NCBI GenBank assembly: GCA_945831585.1
Contig: CAMACY010000012.1
Location: 1-36,624 of the forward strand
Reading direction: 5' to 3'
Source: an uncultured bacterium
Lineage (GTDB): Bacteria > Verrucomicrobiota > Verrucomicrobiia > Verrucomicrobiales > Akkermansiaceae
DNA length: 36,624 bases
The notes below the pieces were generated by a model. The model was not told where the DNA came from and did not search any database. It worked only from the letters and a program-made list of their open reading frames with translations. Positions 7,181 through 15,247 of the stretch are shown piece by piece; the stretch's first letter is position 1, and each line of letters opens with the position of its first letter. The position numbers and the translations under genes were made by a program.

Positions 7181-9724
7181 ATGTCCTTGCGCCTCATCAA
7201 GCTACTCCTTGCCGTGTTCATTTGTATGGCTGCGGGTTTTGCCCTGTATCCCTACATCTACCCCACCGAAACCGTGCGAAAAAAGACGCCGAAGAAGGTT
7301 GAACAAGTCGTTAACCGCAGCCATCAGGTCGATGACTGGGATGCCGAAGACGAAGAGGCGTGGAAGACGGAGGACAACACCGAAGAGGAGGCGCCGGTTG
7401 GGCTTGGCAGTCAGGAAGATGACAGCTTCAAGGAGGAGGATGTGCCCGAGGACCCCCGCCAGAATAAGGTGCCCAAGGCGCGCGTGCACGCGCAGTTCAC
7501 CTCCTCGCTGGCCACCATTCGCCAAATGTGCAAACGCTATGAGCGCACGGAGGCGCAGAACTTCACCAGCGATGACTTGCCGGCCGAGCGTTGGCACGAC
7601 CCCATGGCGATTTACCAGCAACTGGTCGAAAGCACCCTGGCGCAGATGGGAAAACTGGATGAGGCCTCCATTCTCAGCTTCATGGAGGATCCCAAGAATC
7701 GCCTCGATTTGGCGCGCATCACCCTGATCCGCAAGGTGGGGTCCAACGGCATGGCTGCGTTGGCCTCTCTGGAAAAAGGCCCCGAGATGTTGGCCGATAT
7801 CTGCCGCGATCTCAACTGGATGAACGGCGTGCTCTATTCCGGGCCGACGAAGAATCTGGAACAAGGGCTCAACAACCTGTTGGGTTTCTACACGCAGCAG
7901 GCGGACGCCATCAAATCGGATGAGGTAGTCAAAAAAATCGCCACCACCACCGCCTTGGAGTTTGCGCGCGAGGGATGGAATGACCGCGACATGCAGGCTC
8001 GCTTCGACTACTACTTCAACAGCTATCGGGAGGGCAAACTCAATTATCTGTTCAACAAGTTGCAGTACTGGGATATGCGTTTGGTGACCGGCTGTGCCGA
8101 GGGGAACAGCTCCTCGCCGAGCTGGGGCGGGCCGACGAATCTGGCCTGGATGCGCGACAATGTACGCCTGCCCGCCGATCGCTATCCTGGGGTCGAGTAC
8201 CGCCATCTGGAGTACCGCCTGCGCAACGTGGCGGGAGATTCCGTGTTCTCCGGTGAGTATTTGGCGCCTGTGTGGGAGTACACGCACCACACCACCGCCT
8301 GGGCGCACCGCATTATCGGCGGTGTGTGCGGCGCGCTGTCGCACTATGCGTCGTTCGGCGCACTGGCCTCGGGGTTGCCGGCCATGCCCATGGGTGAACC
8401 CGGGCATTGCGCCTATGCCATTCGCCAGGGCGACAAGTGGGTGATGGGCAACAGCCTTTACTGGCAGCACGGCCTACAGAAGACACTGTGGGGCGAGCCG
8501 GAGTGGGATTATCTGGTGCTGATGCAGGATCTATACAGCGACCGCTACCTGACCATGATTTCCGATCAGCTGGTGGCCATGGCAGATTTCCTGGGCGCGC
8601 GCAAGAAGATGACCGCCTCGTTCAACTGCTACGAGTTGGCACTGCATGCCCAGCCGAACAACTGGCCCGCCTACGCCCGCTACTCCGGCTACCTGCGCCT
8701 CAAAGCTCCCGATGATCAGAAGAAGTGGAAGGCGCTGCACGATGCCGTGGTCGAGGGCATGGGCAAGAAATACTACTGCGCGGCCGCCAAGATTCTCTAT
8801 TCTCGCGTCTACCCGAATCTGGTGCCTCTCATCAAGGATCCTCAGGTGCGCAACCGCATGTTCTCCGGCATCTTCCGCAATTTCAACGGCTGGGGCAACA
8901 ATCGTTGGGAAATCAAGCACATTCTCAACGCGCAGATGAGCTACTGCAAGGACAAGCAAGAGCAGAAGCTCTACCTGCGCGAGGTGCTGCACACCCTGAT
9001 GGCGAAGAAGGAGTACGCCGGCTCCGTGCTCATTTGGGGCCTGGGCTACATCTCCAAGATGAGCGAGGCGGACAGCAAGACGCAGGATGAATTCACCAAC
9101 ATGCTCGTGCGTTCCATGGCGCGCACCAAAACCTCCAAAAAAGAGTTGGACGATACCTGGAAGACACTGGGTGAGGCCATGGCCGCCGCCGAGGAAAACG
9201 GCGAGCGCGCCACCTTCCAGGCGATCGGGCGTTTGGCGTACGCCAAGTGCCGCGGCAAATTCCCGAAGAAGTCGCTCAAGGTTCCCCGCTACCCCGGTAA
9301 GGTTGTGTCGCAGACCGGGCTGATTCAGACGGCCACCACGATGGGTGATGGTCAGATGGCGGACAGCTGCATGCACTGGGCGGTGCTCCAGCGCTTCGGC
9401 GGGCGTATTCCCGGCAAGTTCGAGGGCTCCAGGACCGGGACAACCGTGCAGCTGGATGCCAAGTGCGAGATTACGGGGGCGGTCGTCGTGCTCAACGAGA
9501 CCGTCAAGCCGGCGGTGCGCGAGACGCCTTTCACCCTGCTGGTTTCGGATGACGGTCAAAACTGGACCAAAGCTGCTGAGAGCGAGTTTGACGGCACCAT
9601 GCTGAAATTCGACACCCGCAAGAACCGCGTCAGCGGCAAGTACGTCAAATTGATTCGCGATGCCGACAAATACGAACCGGGCATGGTCGCCTTCTATGTC
9701 TATGGACGCGTCATCAAGGAGTAA
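7181..9724 (+). CDS. Envelope protein with transglutaminase-like core and F5/8C-like C-terminal domain
   Basis: This 847-residue protein starts at MSLRLIKLLLAVFICMAAGFA, a signal anchor or uncleaved signal peptide. A highly acidic linker follows (EDEEAWKTEDNTEEEAPV). The middle contains GGVCGALSHYASFGA (Cys about 383), GEPGHCAYAI (His about 409) and GDKWVMGNS (Asp/Asn about 419-425), a Cys-His-Asp/Asn order typical of transglutaminase-like cysteine proteins. Residues about 705-847 (from VPRYPGKVVSQTG, with LLVSDDGQNWTKAA and KYVKLIRDAD) resemble a discoidin/F5-8 type C carbohydrate-binding jellyroll. A secreted or surface protein acting on protein or peptidoglycan and binding glycans would fit; activity is unproven. 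The ATG lies 20 bp after the previous stop; a longer frame overlapping that gene is rejected. Confidence 0.72.
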   Translation: MSLRLIKLLLAVFICMAAGFALYPYIYPTETVRKKTPKKVEQVVNRSHQVDDWDAEDEEAWKTEDNTEEEAPVGLGSQEDDSFKEEDVPEDPRQNKVPKARVHAQFTSSLATIRQMCKRYERTEAQNFTSDDLPAERWHDPMAIYQQLVESTLAQMGKLDEASILSFMEDPKNRLDLARITLIRKVGSNGMAALASLEKGPEMLADICRDLNWMNGVLYSGPTKNLEQGLNNLLGFYTQQADAIKSDEVVKKIATTTALEFAREGWNDRDMQARFDYYFNSYREGKLNYLFNKLQYWDMRLVTGCAEGNSSSPSWGGPTNLAWMRDNVRLPADRYPGVEYRHLEYRLRNVAGDSVFSGEYLAPVWEYTHHTTAWAHRIIGGVCGALSHYASFGALASGLPAMPMGEPGHCAYAIRQGDKWVMGNSLYWQHGLQKTLWGEPEWDYLVLMQDLYSDRYLTMISDQLVAMADFLGARKKMTASFNCYELALHAQPNNWPAYARYSGYLRLKAPDDQKKWKALHDAVVEGMGKKYYCAAAKILYSRVYPNLVPLIKDPQVRNRMFSGIFRNFNGWGNNRWEIKHILNAQMSYCKDKQEQKLYLREVLHTLMAKKEYAGSVLIWGLGYISKMSEADSKTQDEFTNMLVRSMARTKTSKKELDDTWKTLGEAMAAAEENGERATFQAIGRLAYAKCRGKFPKKSLKVPRYPGKVVSQTGLIQTATTMGDGQMADSCMHWAVLQRFGGRIPGKFEGSRTGTTVQLDAKCEITGAVVVLNETVKPAVRETPFTLLVSDDGQNWTKAAESEFDGTMLKFDTRKNRVSGKYVKLIRDADKYEPGMVAFYVYGRVIKE

Positions 9725-9762
9725 GCCCGTTTCCCGAACCTGATAACCTGAAGCTGTCCGTT

Positions 9763-10860
9763 ATGATGAATCGAATGATTGCCACGATGGGGCTTGCCGC
9801 CCTCGTCTCCCTGCCTGCCGTTGCTGCCGTCGCGCGCAGTATTCCCGATGCCTATGCCCGCGCCGGGCACAAACCCATTGTGCTGTTCTGCTACGGTGCC
9901 AACACCGACAAGGTGAACGATACCGCCTACGAAGTCTACATCAAGAGTAACAAGTTGCAGAGAGAGACCGGGAAGGCGGTGCTGGTCATCGTGCCGCTCT
10001 ACCAATACCCCGACGATAAGCAGCGCAAGGAAATGGAAGGGGTGTTGGGACCCAAGGGACTGCCGAGCAAGGTGTACACGACCCCGAGCATGGTGGTGAT
10101 GGACAGTGACGGCAATTTGCGCGGCTCGGTGCATGAGCCGGAGTTGATGCAGAATCCGGAAAAGGCCTTTGAAGCACTCAAAAGGCTCTTGGAAGCTTAC
10201 GACGAGCAGGAGGGATGGATTGTTAAGGCGGAAAAAGCCTCCGGGGCGCGCAAGTCGCAGCTCTACCTCAAGGCGGCGGACGTGCGCGGTGTGGACATGC
10301 CCTCGCTCAAGAACACCGATATCGGCAGCAAAAACAGGGGCAAGGCCGGGCAGGCCAAGGCCGAGCTGCAAAACCGCAGCAATTTCGACATCGAGGGCGT
10401 GGTGCAGCATCTGCAAGTGCTTGATCTGGGGCAGGCCGAGGGCTATGTGCGCGGCCTCATGGGCAAGGGCTACTCCATCTTGCAACGCCAGTGGCTGCTG
10501 GCGGCCTTGGGTGGGCATTTCCGCCGCAATCAGGGCTCCAAGGACAAAATGCGCCAATTTTACACGGAGATGCGCGACCTCGACCCCGATTCGCCCTATG
10601 GCGCCTACGCGCAGGGGGCCTTGGACATTTGGGTCGACGTGAAAGAGAAGAGCTCGGTGGACGAGGTCCCGGCAGAGATTACCCGCGTGAACAACACCAT
10701 CTCCACCGAAGGCAGCGGCAAGGCAACGCCGGGTGCCAACGATGCGTTCAAGGGCATCGGGAACAACACCGCTATGGGAACGCGCGTCACCCCTGCGGAT
10801 GCCGACTATGACGACCCGGGTGCCGACGCTGATTCGGGGAACGGCGCTGATTCGGAGTAA
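9763..10860 (+). CDS. Secreted thioredoxin-fold-like protein without CxxC
   Basis: This 365-residue protein starts with a signal peptide (MMNRMIATMGLAALVSLPAVAAVA). Residues about 35-120 read like a thioredoxin fold: a first strand KPIVLFCYGAN, later AVLVIVPLY, then TTPSMVVMDSDGNLRG with the cis-Pro position and the strand-turn-strand of thioredoxin-like proteins. The CxxC redox pair is absent; one Cys remains in LFCYG. The rest is helical and polar, ending in an Asp/Gly/Ala-rich tail (DADYDDPGADADSGNG). It lies 38 bp downstream of the transglutaminase-like gene and probably shares its transcript. No specific function can be assigned; a structural or chaperone role in the envelope is possible. 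The ATG three bases later (9766) is an equally possible start. Confidence 0.68.
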   Translation: MMNRMIATMGLAALVSLPAVAAVARSIPDAYARAGHKPIVLFCYGANTDKVNDTAYEVYIKSNKLQRETGKAVLVIVPLYQYPDDKQRKEMEGVLGPKGLPSKVYTTPSMVVMDSDGNLRGSVHEPELMQNPEKAFEALKRLLEAYDEQEGWIVKAEKASGARKSQLYLKAADVRGVDMPSLKNTDIGSKNRGKAGQAKAELQNRSNFDIEGVVQHLQVLDLGQAEGYVRGLMGKGYSILQRQWLLAALGGHFRRNQGSKDKMRQFYTEMRDLDPDSPYGAYAQGALDIWVDVKEKSSVDEVPAEITRVNNTISTEGSGKATPGANDAFKGIGNNTAMGTRVTPADADYDDPGADADSGNGADSE

Positions 10861-10879
10861 ACACAGACGGAATATAGGC

Positions 10880-10908
10880 TTGCGTGAGGGGGGCAATCTC
10901 TCTATAAT
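10880..10908 (+). promoter_or_regulatory. Sigma70-type promoter for hom
   Basis: TTGCGT (10880-10885), an exact 17-bp spacer and a consensus TATAAT (10903-10908). The hom ATG at 10920 comes 11 nt after the -10 box and no Shine-Dalgarno sequence is seen, so the leader should be about 4-6 nt. Confidence 0.68.
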
Positions 10909-10919
10909 CGCCGCTGCGC

Positions 10920-12239
10920 ATGACCGCAAAACCGCTACAGATAGGGCTGGCCGGGCTCGGCACCGTGGGGACGGGGGTTTATGAAACCCTCTGTCGCAAC
11001 CATGAGCTGTTGGAAGCCCGAGTGCAGATGAGCTTCGAGGTCAAGCGCGTGGCGGTGCGCGACCTCGGTCGCCCCCGCGATGTGGCCATCGACCCTGCCC
11101 TCCTGACCGATGACTGGCGCACGCTGGTGGAAGACCCCGACATCGACATCATCATCGAGCTCATCGGGGGGGTGACGGATGCTTATGAATTGATCACCGC
11201 CGCTCTGCGGGCGCACAAGCCCGTGGTGACGGGCAACAAGGCGCTGCTGGCCGAGCGTGGTGGCGAACTCTTCCGTCTCTCGGCAGAGACGGAGGCTCCC
11301 CTCTATTTCGAGGCATCCTGCGGCGGCGGCATTCCCATCATCCAAAGCCTGACGGCCTCGCTCATCTGCAACAACGTGGAACGCATTGCCGGCATCATCA
11401 ACGGCACGAGTAACTACATCCTCTCCGCGATGGAGCGCAAAGGCGTTTCCTACGAGGAAGCCCTGAGCGCGGCGCGCCGCAAGGGCTACGCCGAGGCTGA
11501 CCCCTCGCTCGACGTCAACGGGCGCGATGCCGCTCACAAAGCGCTCATCCTCGCCATGCTGGCTTACGGCACCCCCGTGGATCCCCGAGCCATCGCCGTG
11601 TACGGCATCGAGCGCGTGACCCCGGTCGATTTTCAGTTTGCCCATCGGCTCGGCTACACCATCAAGCTATTGGTCGTCATCAAGCACCATGAGGGCAGCG
11701 GCAAGCTCGAACTGCGCGTGCAGCCCAGCTTTGTGCCCAAGGAGCACCTACTGGCCAATGTCAACGGCGTGTTCAACGCCATCGCCGTGCGCGGCGACAT
11801 CGTGGGCGAAACCATCTTCTACGGGCGCGGTGCCGGCAAGAACCCCACCGCGAGCGCCGTCATCGGCGATGTCATGCTCGCCATGCGCGACTGCCGCCAC
11901 CCCGAGCACCACAGCGGCTTCCATCCCTACACACAGGCGCCGGAGCTCATGCCGGCGGAGGAGACGGTGACGCCGTACTACGTGCGCTTCCTGGTGCAGG
12001 ATCGCCCGGGGGTCATCGCCGCCATTGCGGCCGAGCTGGCCAAGAAAGGTATCGGCATTTCCGCCATCACCTCCACCCCCCACGGCGAGGAGGAGCAGGC
12101 CGACAGCAACGACCTGGTGCTGCTGCTGCATGCCTGCGCCTGGGGCAAGCTCAAGCAAGCCCTGCGCGAAATCGGCAATTACGACAGCATCGACCGTCAC
12201 CCCGTCGTGTTCCGTATCGAGAATTTCAACGAATCATAA
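10920..12239 (+). CDS. hom: Homoserine dehydrogenase
   Basis: This enzyme reduces aspartate-4-semialdehyde to homoserine in the threonine/methionine branch of the aspartate pathway. The 439-residue protein has the N-terminal NAD(P)-binding motif GLAGLGTVGTGVYE, then GNKALLAERGGELF, ASCGGGIPIIQSL, GIINGTSNYILSAM and the substrate-site GYAEADPSLDVNGRDAAHKA. A C-terminal ACT domain starts near residue 353 (PYYVRFLVQDRPGVIAAIA), which usually senses threonine. Length and domain order match the common bacterial form. It heads a tightly spaced plus-strand group (hom-lysC and on to murJ) and is separated from lysC by 4 bp. It has a consensus promoter immediately upstream and appears to be translated from a nearly leaderless mRNA. 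Confidence 0.96.
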   Translation: MTAKPLQIGLAGLGTVGTGVYETLCRNHELLEARVQMSFEVKRVAVRDLGRPRDVAIDPALLTDDWRTLVEDPDIDIIIELIGGVTDAYELITAALRAHKPVVTGNKALLAERGGELFRLSAETEAPLYFEASCGGGIPIIQSLTASLICNNVERIAGIINGTSNYILSAMERKGVSYEEALSAARRKGYAEADPSLDVNGRDAAHKALILAMLAYGTPVDPRAIAVYGIERVTPVDFQFAHRLGYTIKLLVVIKHHEGSGKLELRVQPSFVPKEHLLANVNGVFNAIAVRGDIVGETIFYGRGAGKNPTASAVIGDVMLAMRDCRHPEHHSGFHPYTQAPELMPAEETVTPYYVRFLVQDRPGVIAAIAAELAKKGIGISAITSTPHGEEEQADSNDLVLLLHACAWGKLKQALREIGNYDSIDRHPVVFRIENFNES

Positions 12240-12243
12240 GCCC

Positions 12244-13464
12244 ATGGCACTCATTGTTCAAAAATACGGCGGCTCGTCCGTCGGCACCATCGACCGCATC
12301 CGCAACGTTGCCCGCCGCCTGATTGATACGCAGAAGGCAGGCAACAGGGTTGTGGCCGTCATCTCGGCCATGAGCGGTATCACCGACAAACTCATCGGTC
12401 TGGCGCATCAGGTCATGGACAATCCGCCTGAGCGCGAGTTGGACGTCCTGCTTGCCACGGGCGAACAGCAGTCCATCGCTCTGCTGTGCATGGCCATTAC
12501 CGACATGGGCTTCAAGGCGCGCAGCTTCACCGGCGGGCAGGCGGGTATTTGCACCTACGGCAGCCACACCCGCGGGCGCATCGACACCATCGATGCCGCG
12601 CAGGTCATCCGCGCCCTCGACGAGGGCTGCATCTGCGTGTGCGCCGGTTTCCAGGGCGTGGCGCAAGACGGCTCCATCCACACCCTCGGGCGCGGCGGTT
12701 CGGATCTCTCGGCCATTGCCATGGCTGCCGCCGTCAAGGCCGATATCTGCCAAATCTACACCGATGTGGACGGCGTGTACACCTGCGATCCGCGCGTCGT
12801 GAAGGATGCCCGCAAAATCCCCGTCCTCTCCTACGAAGAAATGCTGGAAATGGCCTCCAGCGGCTCCAAGGTCATGCAGGGACGCTCCGTTGAATTCGCC
12901 AAGAAATTCAGCGTCGTCTTTGAAGTCCGCAACTCCATGAACAACAACCCCGGTACCATCGTGCAAGAAGAAAATTCCTCCATGGAGAGTCTCGCCGTGC
13001 GCGGCGTCTCCATCGAACGCAACCAGGCTCGCGTCACCGTCTCGGGCATCACCGCGCCCGTGGCCTACACCTCCCTCATCCTCAACGCGCTGGCCGAGGC
13101 GGAAATCAACATCGACATGATCGTCGCCAACACGGCGCACGACGGCATGGCGCGCCAGTCCTTCACCATGAACATGAACGACCTGGGCAAGGCTCAGGCC
13201 GCGCTCAAGAAGCTGCTGCCCAAGCTGGGCAAGGGGGCTCGCCTGGAGACGGAATCCGGGCTGGCCAAGCTCTCCGTCGTCGGTGTGGGCATGCGCTCCA
13301 ACGTGGGCGTGGCCGCCACCGTGTTTGGGGCGCTGGCAGAGGCCGGCATTGCCACGGGCATGATTGCGACCTCGGAAATCCGCATCTCCACCACCGTGGA
13401 TGCGGGCGACATTGAGCAGGCGGCACGCGTGGTGCACGCCGCGTTCCATCTCGACCGCGCCTGA
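12244..13464 (+). CDS. lysC: Aspartate kinase
   Basis: This enzyme phosphorylates L-aspartate, the first step toward lysine, threonine and methionine. The 406-residue protein starts MALIVQKYGGSSVGT; the KYGGSSVG motif binds the phosphate of ATP. GFQGVAQDGSIHTLGRGGSD and QIYTDVDGVYTCDPRVV mark the substrate and nucleotide sites of the amino-acid kinase domain. From about residue 260 two ACT domains follow, as in the lysine/threonine-inhibited monofunctional class. The ATG at 12244 sits 4 bp after the hom stop; a longer open frame starting inside hom at 12025 is rejected because its extra part has hom-shadow composition. Pairing with hom puts two control points of the pathway in one transcript. 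Confidence 0.96.
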   Translation: MALIVQKYGGSSVGTIDRIRNVARRLIDTQKAGNRVVAVISAMSGITDKLIGLAHQVMDNPPERELDVLLATGEQQSIALLCMAITDMGFKARSFTGGQAGICTYGSHTRGRIDTIDAAQVIRALDEGCICVCAGFQGVAQDGSIHTLGRGGSDLSAIAMAAAVKADICQIYTDVDGVYTCDPRVVKDARKIPVLSYEEMLEMASSGSKVMQGRSVEFAKKFSVVFEVRNSMNNNPGTIVQEENSSMESLAVRGVSIERNQARVTVSGITAPVAYTSLILNALAEAEINIDMIVANTAHDGMARQSFTMNMNDLGKAQAALKKLLPKLGKGARLETESGLAKLSVVGVGMRSNVGVAATVFGALAEAGIATGMIATSEIRISTTVDAGDIEQAARVVHAAFHLDRA

Positions 13465-13472
13465 AGCCGCCC

Positions 13473-15227
13473 ATGAGTCAGGAGCCTCAGCCAACCGCCC
13501 CCCAAGATGCCCCCGCCGGGGTTGGGGGGGAAGCCGCCGTCGCGAGCTCGCCGGCTGTTCCGCAGCCGGAGGTGAACGAGGAGGAGCTGGAGTTCAAACC
13601 CGTGGTGAAGTACACCGCCATCGGGGTGTTGAGCTGTCTGGTGCTGGGGCTGGGCTACGCCACCTTCCGTTGCGGCTACACCCAGGGCTACGACGAAGCC
13701 GTCAGCTCGCAGCAGGTCGCGGAGAAGCTCAACGAAACGGCGGTGCGCAATCTGACCTACTTCATGCAGAGCTCGGCGGCAGACGACGCCGAGCTGGTCG
13801 CCCTCGCTGCCGATGCAGACAAGCGCTTGTCGTGGATTGCCGACCGGGGCATTCGTCGCGAGGCTCAGTGGCTGCTGGTGCAGACGCTCTTGGAGCGCGG
13901 TCTGTCTGAGCCGGCCGAGGGTTTGTTGCAGCGCCTGTATCCTGAGACACCCGCCGACGCCATCGGGGCACGCCGGGCGGAACAAGCCGCTGTTGCGTTC
14001 CTGAACAATCGCGAGAATGCCGTCGCCATCGCGTGGTTCCGCCGCGCTGCCGATGCCTACGGCAAGCTGGGTATGCCGGGCGAACAGGCAGAAGCCCTGC
14101 AGCAGCTCTTTGCTGTGCGCAGCCTGAGCACGACCACGGCTCCCGAGAAAGAGGCGCTGGAGCTTCTGGATGAAATTGTCCCCCTGGGGGAGCACGCCGC
14201 CACCCTTCGTCTCATGGTGCAGGTCTACCTGGGCGAGCTGGCGCGCAATCGCGGCTCGGCGGGCGAAGCGCAGAAACATTTTGCCGCTGCACGGGAGGCC
14301 GCCGCCACGGTCTCGGCGAGTGCCGTGGGCGCTACCTACCGCGCCATCGCGCAGCTGGAGAGCGGCGACCTTGCCGCCGGGCTGCCCGCCCTCGGTGCGG
14401 CCATGGCGCAACTGGGCATGAGCCCTGCCGACCGCCTGTGCCGCCTGCAGGCGCTGCGCTGCCGCGCCGCCGCCGTCATGGAGGCGGACAACGACATCAC
14501 CACTGCGCTGGGGCTGCTCCACCGCGCCGAGGGCGCGGCCGATGGCCTGTTGCCCGCCGAGCACCCTTTCTGGGCATGCCTCGCGGAGCAGCGCGGCTGG
14601 TTGCTCCTGCTGGGGCAGGACGCTGAGAACGCCCTCGAGGCCTTCCGACTTGCGCTGGAGAACCCCGGCGAGCCCGCCGTCGCCATGCAGGCGATGGAGG
14701 GCGCCGGGCGCTGCCTGCTGGCGCTCAATCGCCCCAAGGAAGCCGCGGAGCAGTTCGCCCCCTGCGATGCCCTGCGGCGCAAGGCCGCCCCCGATGATCG
14801 CGCCGCCGCCGGGCGTGTCCGCCTCCTGTGGGCGCAGGCGCTCGACCACCAGGGACAGACGGAGAAGGCCTCCGAGCTCTACGCTCAGGCGGCGCAGCTC
14901 CTGCAGCAGGCCGGTGAGAGCGAGCGCGCCAACCTCCTCACCGCCCTGCTGGGGCGGGGCTACGCGCTGGTGCAGGCGCAGCAATGGGCCGAGGCCACCG
15001 CCGTCTGGCAGCAGATTCTGCCCCTGGTTCAAGAGCAGCCCGACCGCCGGGAAGAAGCCCGCAACATGCTGGCCGAGTGTCGCCGCCACAGCCGCGCGCT
15101 GCCGTTGCCGGAGCCCGCACCCGAGGATGCCCGCGCCGCTGCCGAGGCGGCTGCCGAGGGCGCTGCCTCTGCCCCGGAGGACGGGGAAGAGGACGACGAA
15201 GAGGCTGCCGCTGCTGAAGCTCCCTGA
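13473..15227 (+). CDS. Membrane-anchored TPR-type protein, paralogue 1
   Basis: This 584-residue protein is of unknown function. A Pro/Ala/Glu-rich cytoplasmic stretch of about 45 residues precedes one transmembrane helix (YTAIGVLSCLVLGLGYATF). The rest is alpha-helical with repeated Ala/Leu pairs typical of tetratricopeptide repeats, for example NAVAIAWFRRAADAYGKLGM and KASELYAQAAQLLQQAG. The C-terminus is a run of Glu/Ala/Asp (EDARAAAEAAAEGAA, EDGEEDDEEAAAAEA). Near residue 108 the pattern LA-x5-RL-x-WI-x4-RR-x3-W-x-L also occurs in the next gene near residue 76, with the same position relative to the TM helix, so the two are diverged paralogues. It follows lysC by 8 bp. A scaffolding role in envelope assembly with MurJ downstream is a guess. 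Confidence 0.75.
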   Translation: MSQEPQPTAPQDAPAGVGGEAAVASSPAVPQPEVNEEELEFKPVVKYTAIGVLSCLVLGLGYATFRCGYTQGYDEAVSSQQVAEKLNETAVRNLTYFMQSSAADDAELVALAADADKRLSWIADRGIRREAQWLLVQTLLERGLSEPAEGLLQRLYPETPADAIGARRAEQAAVAFLNNRENAVAIAWFRRAADAYGKLGMPGEQAEALQQLFAVRSLSTTTAPEKEALELLDEIVPLGEHAATLRLMVQVYLGELARNRGSAGEAQKHFAAAREAAATVSASAVGATYRAIAQLESGDLAAGLPALGAAMAQLGMSPADRLCRLQALRCRAAAVMEADNDITTALGLLHRAEGAADGLLPAEHPFWACLAEQRGWLLLLGQDAENALEAFRLALENPGEPAVAMQAMEGAGRCLLALNRPKEAAEQFAPCDALRRKAAPDDRAAAGRVRLLWAQALDHQGQTEKASELYAQAAQLLQQAGESERANLLTALLGRGYALVQAQQWAEATAVWQQILPLVQEQPDRREEARNMLAECRRHSRALPLPEPAPEDARAAAEAAAEGAASAPEDGEEDDEEAAAAEAP

Positions 15228-15247
15228 TTTCACCCCCTTTTTTGCCC

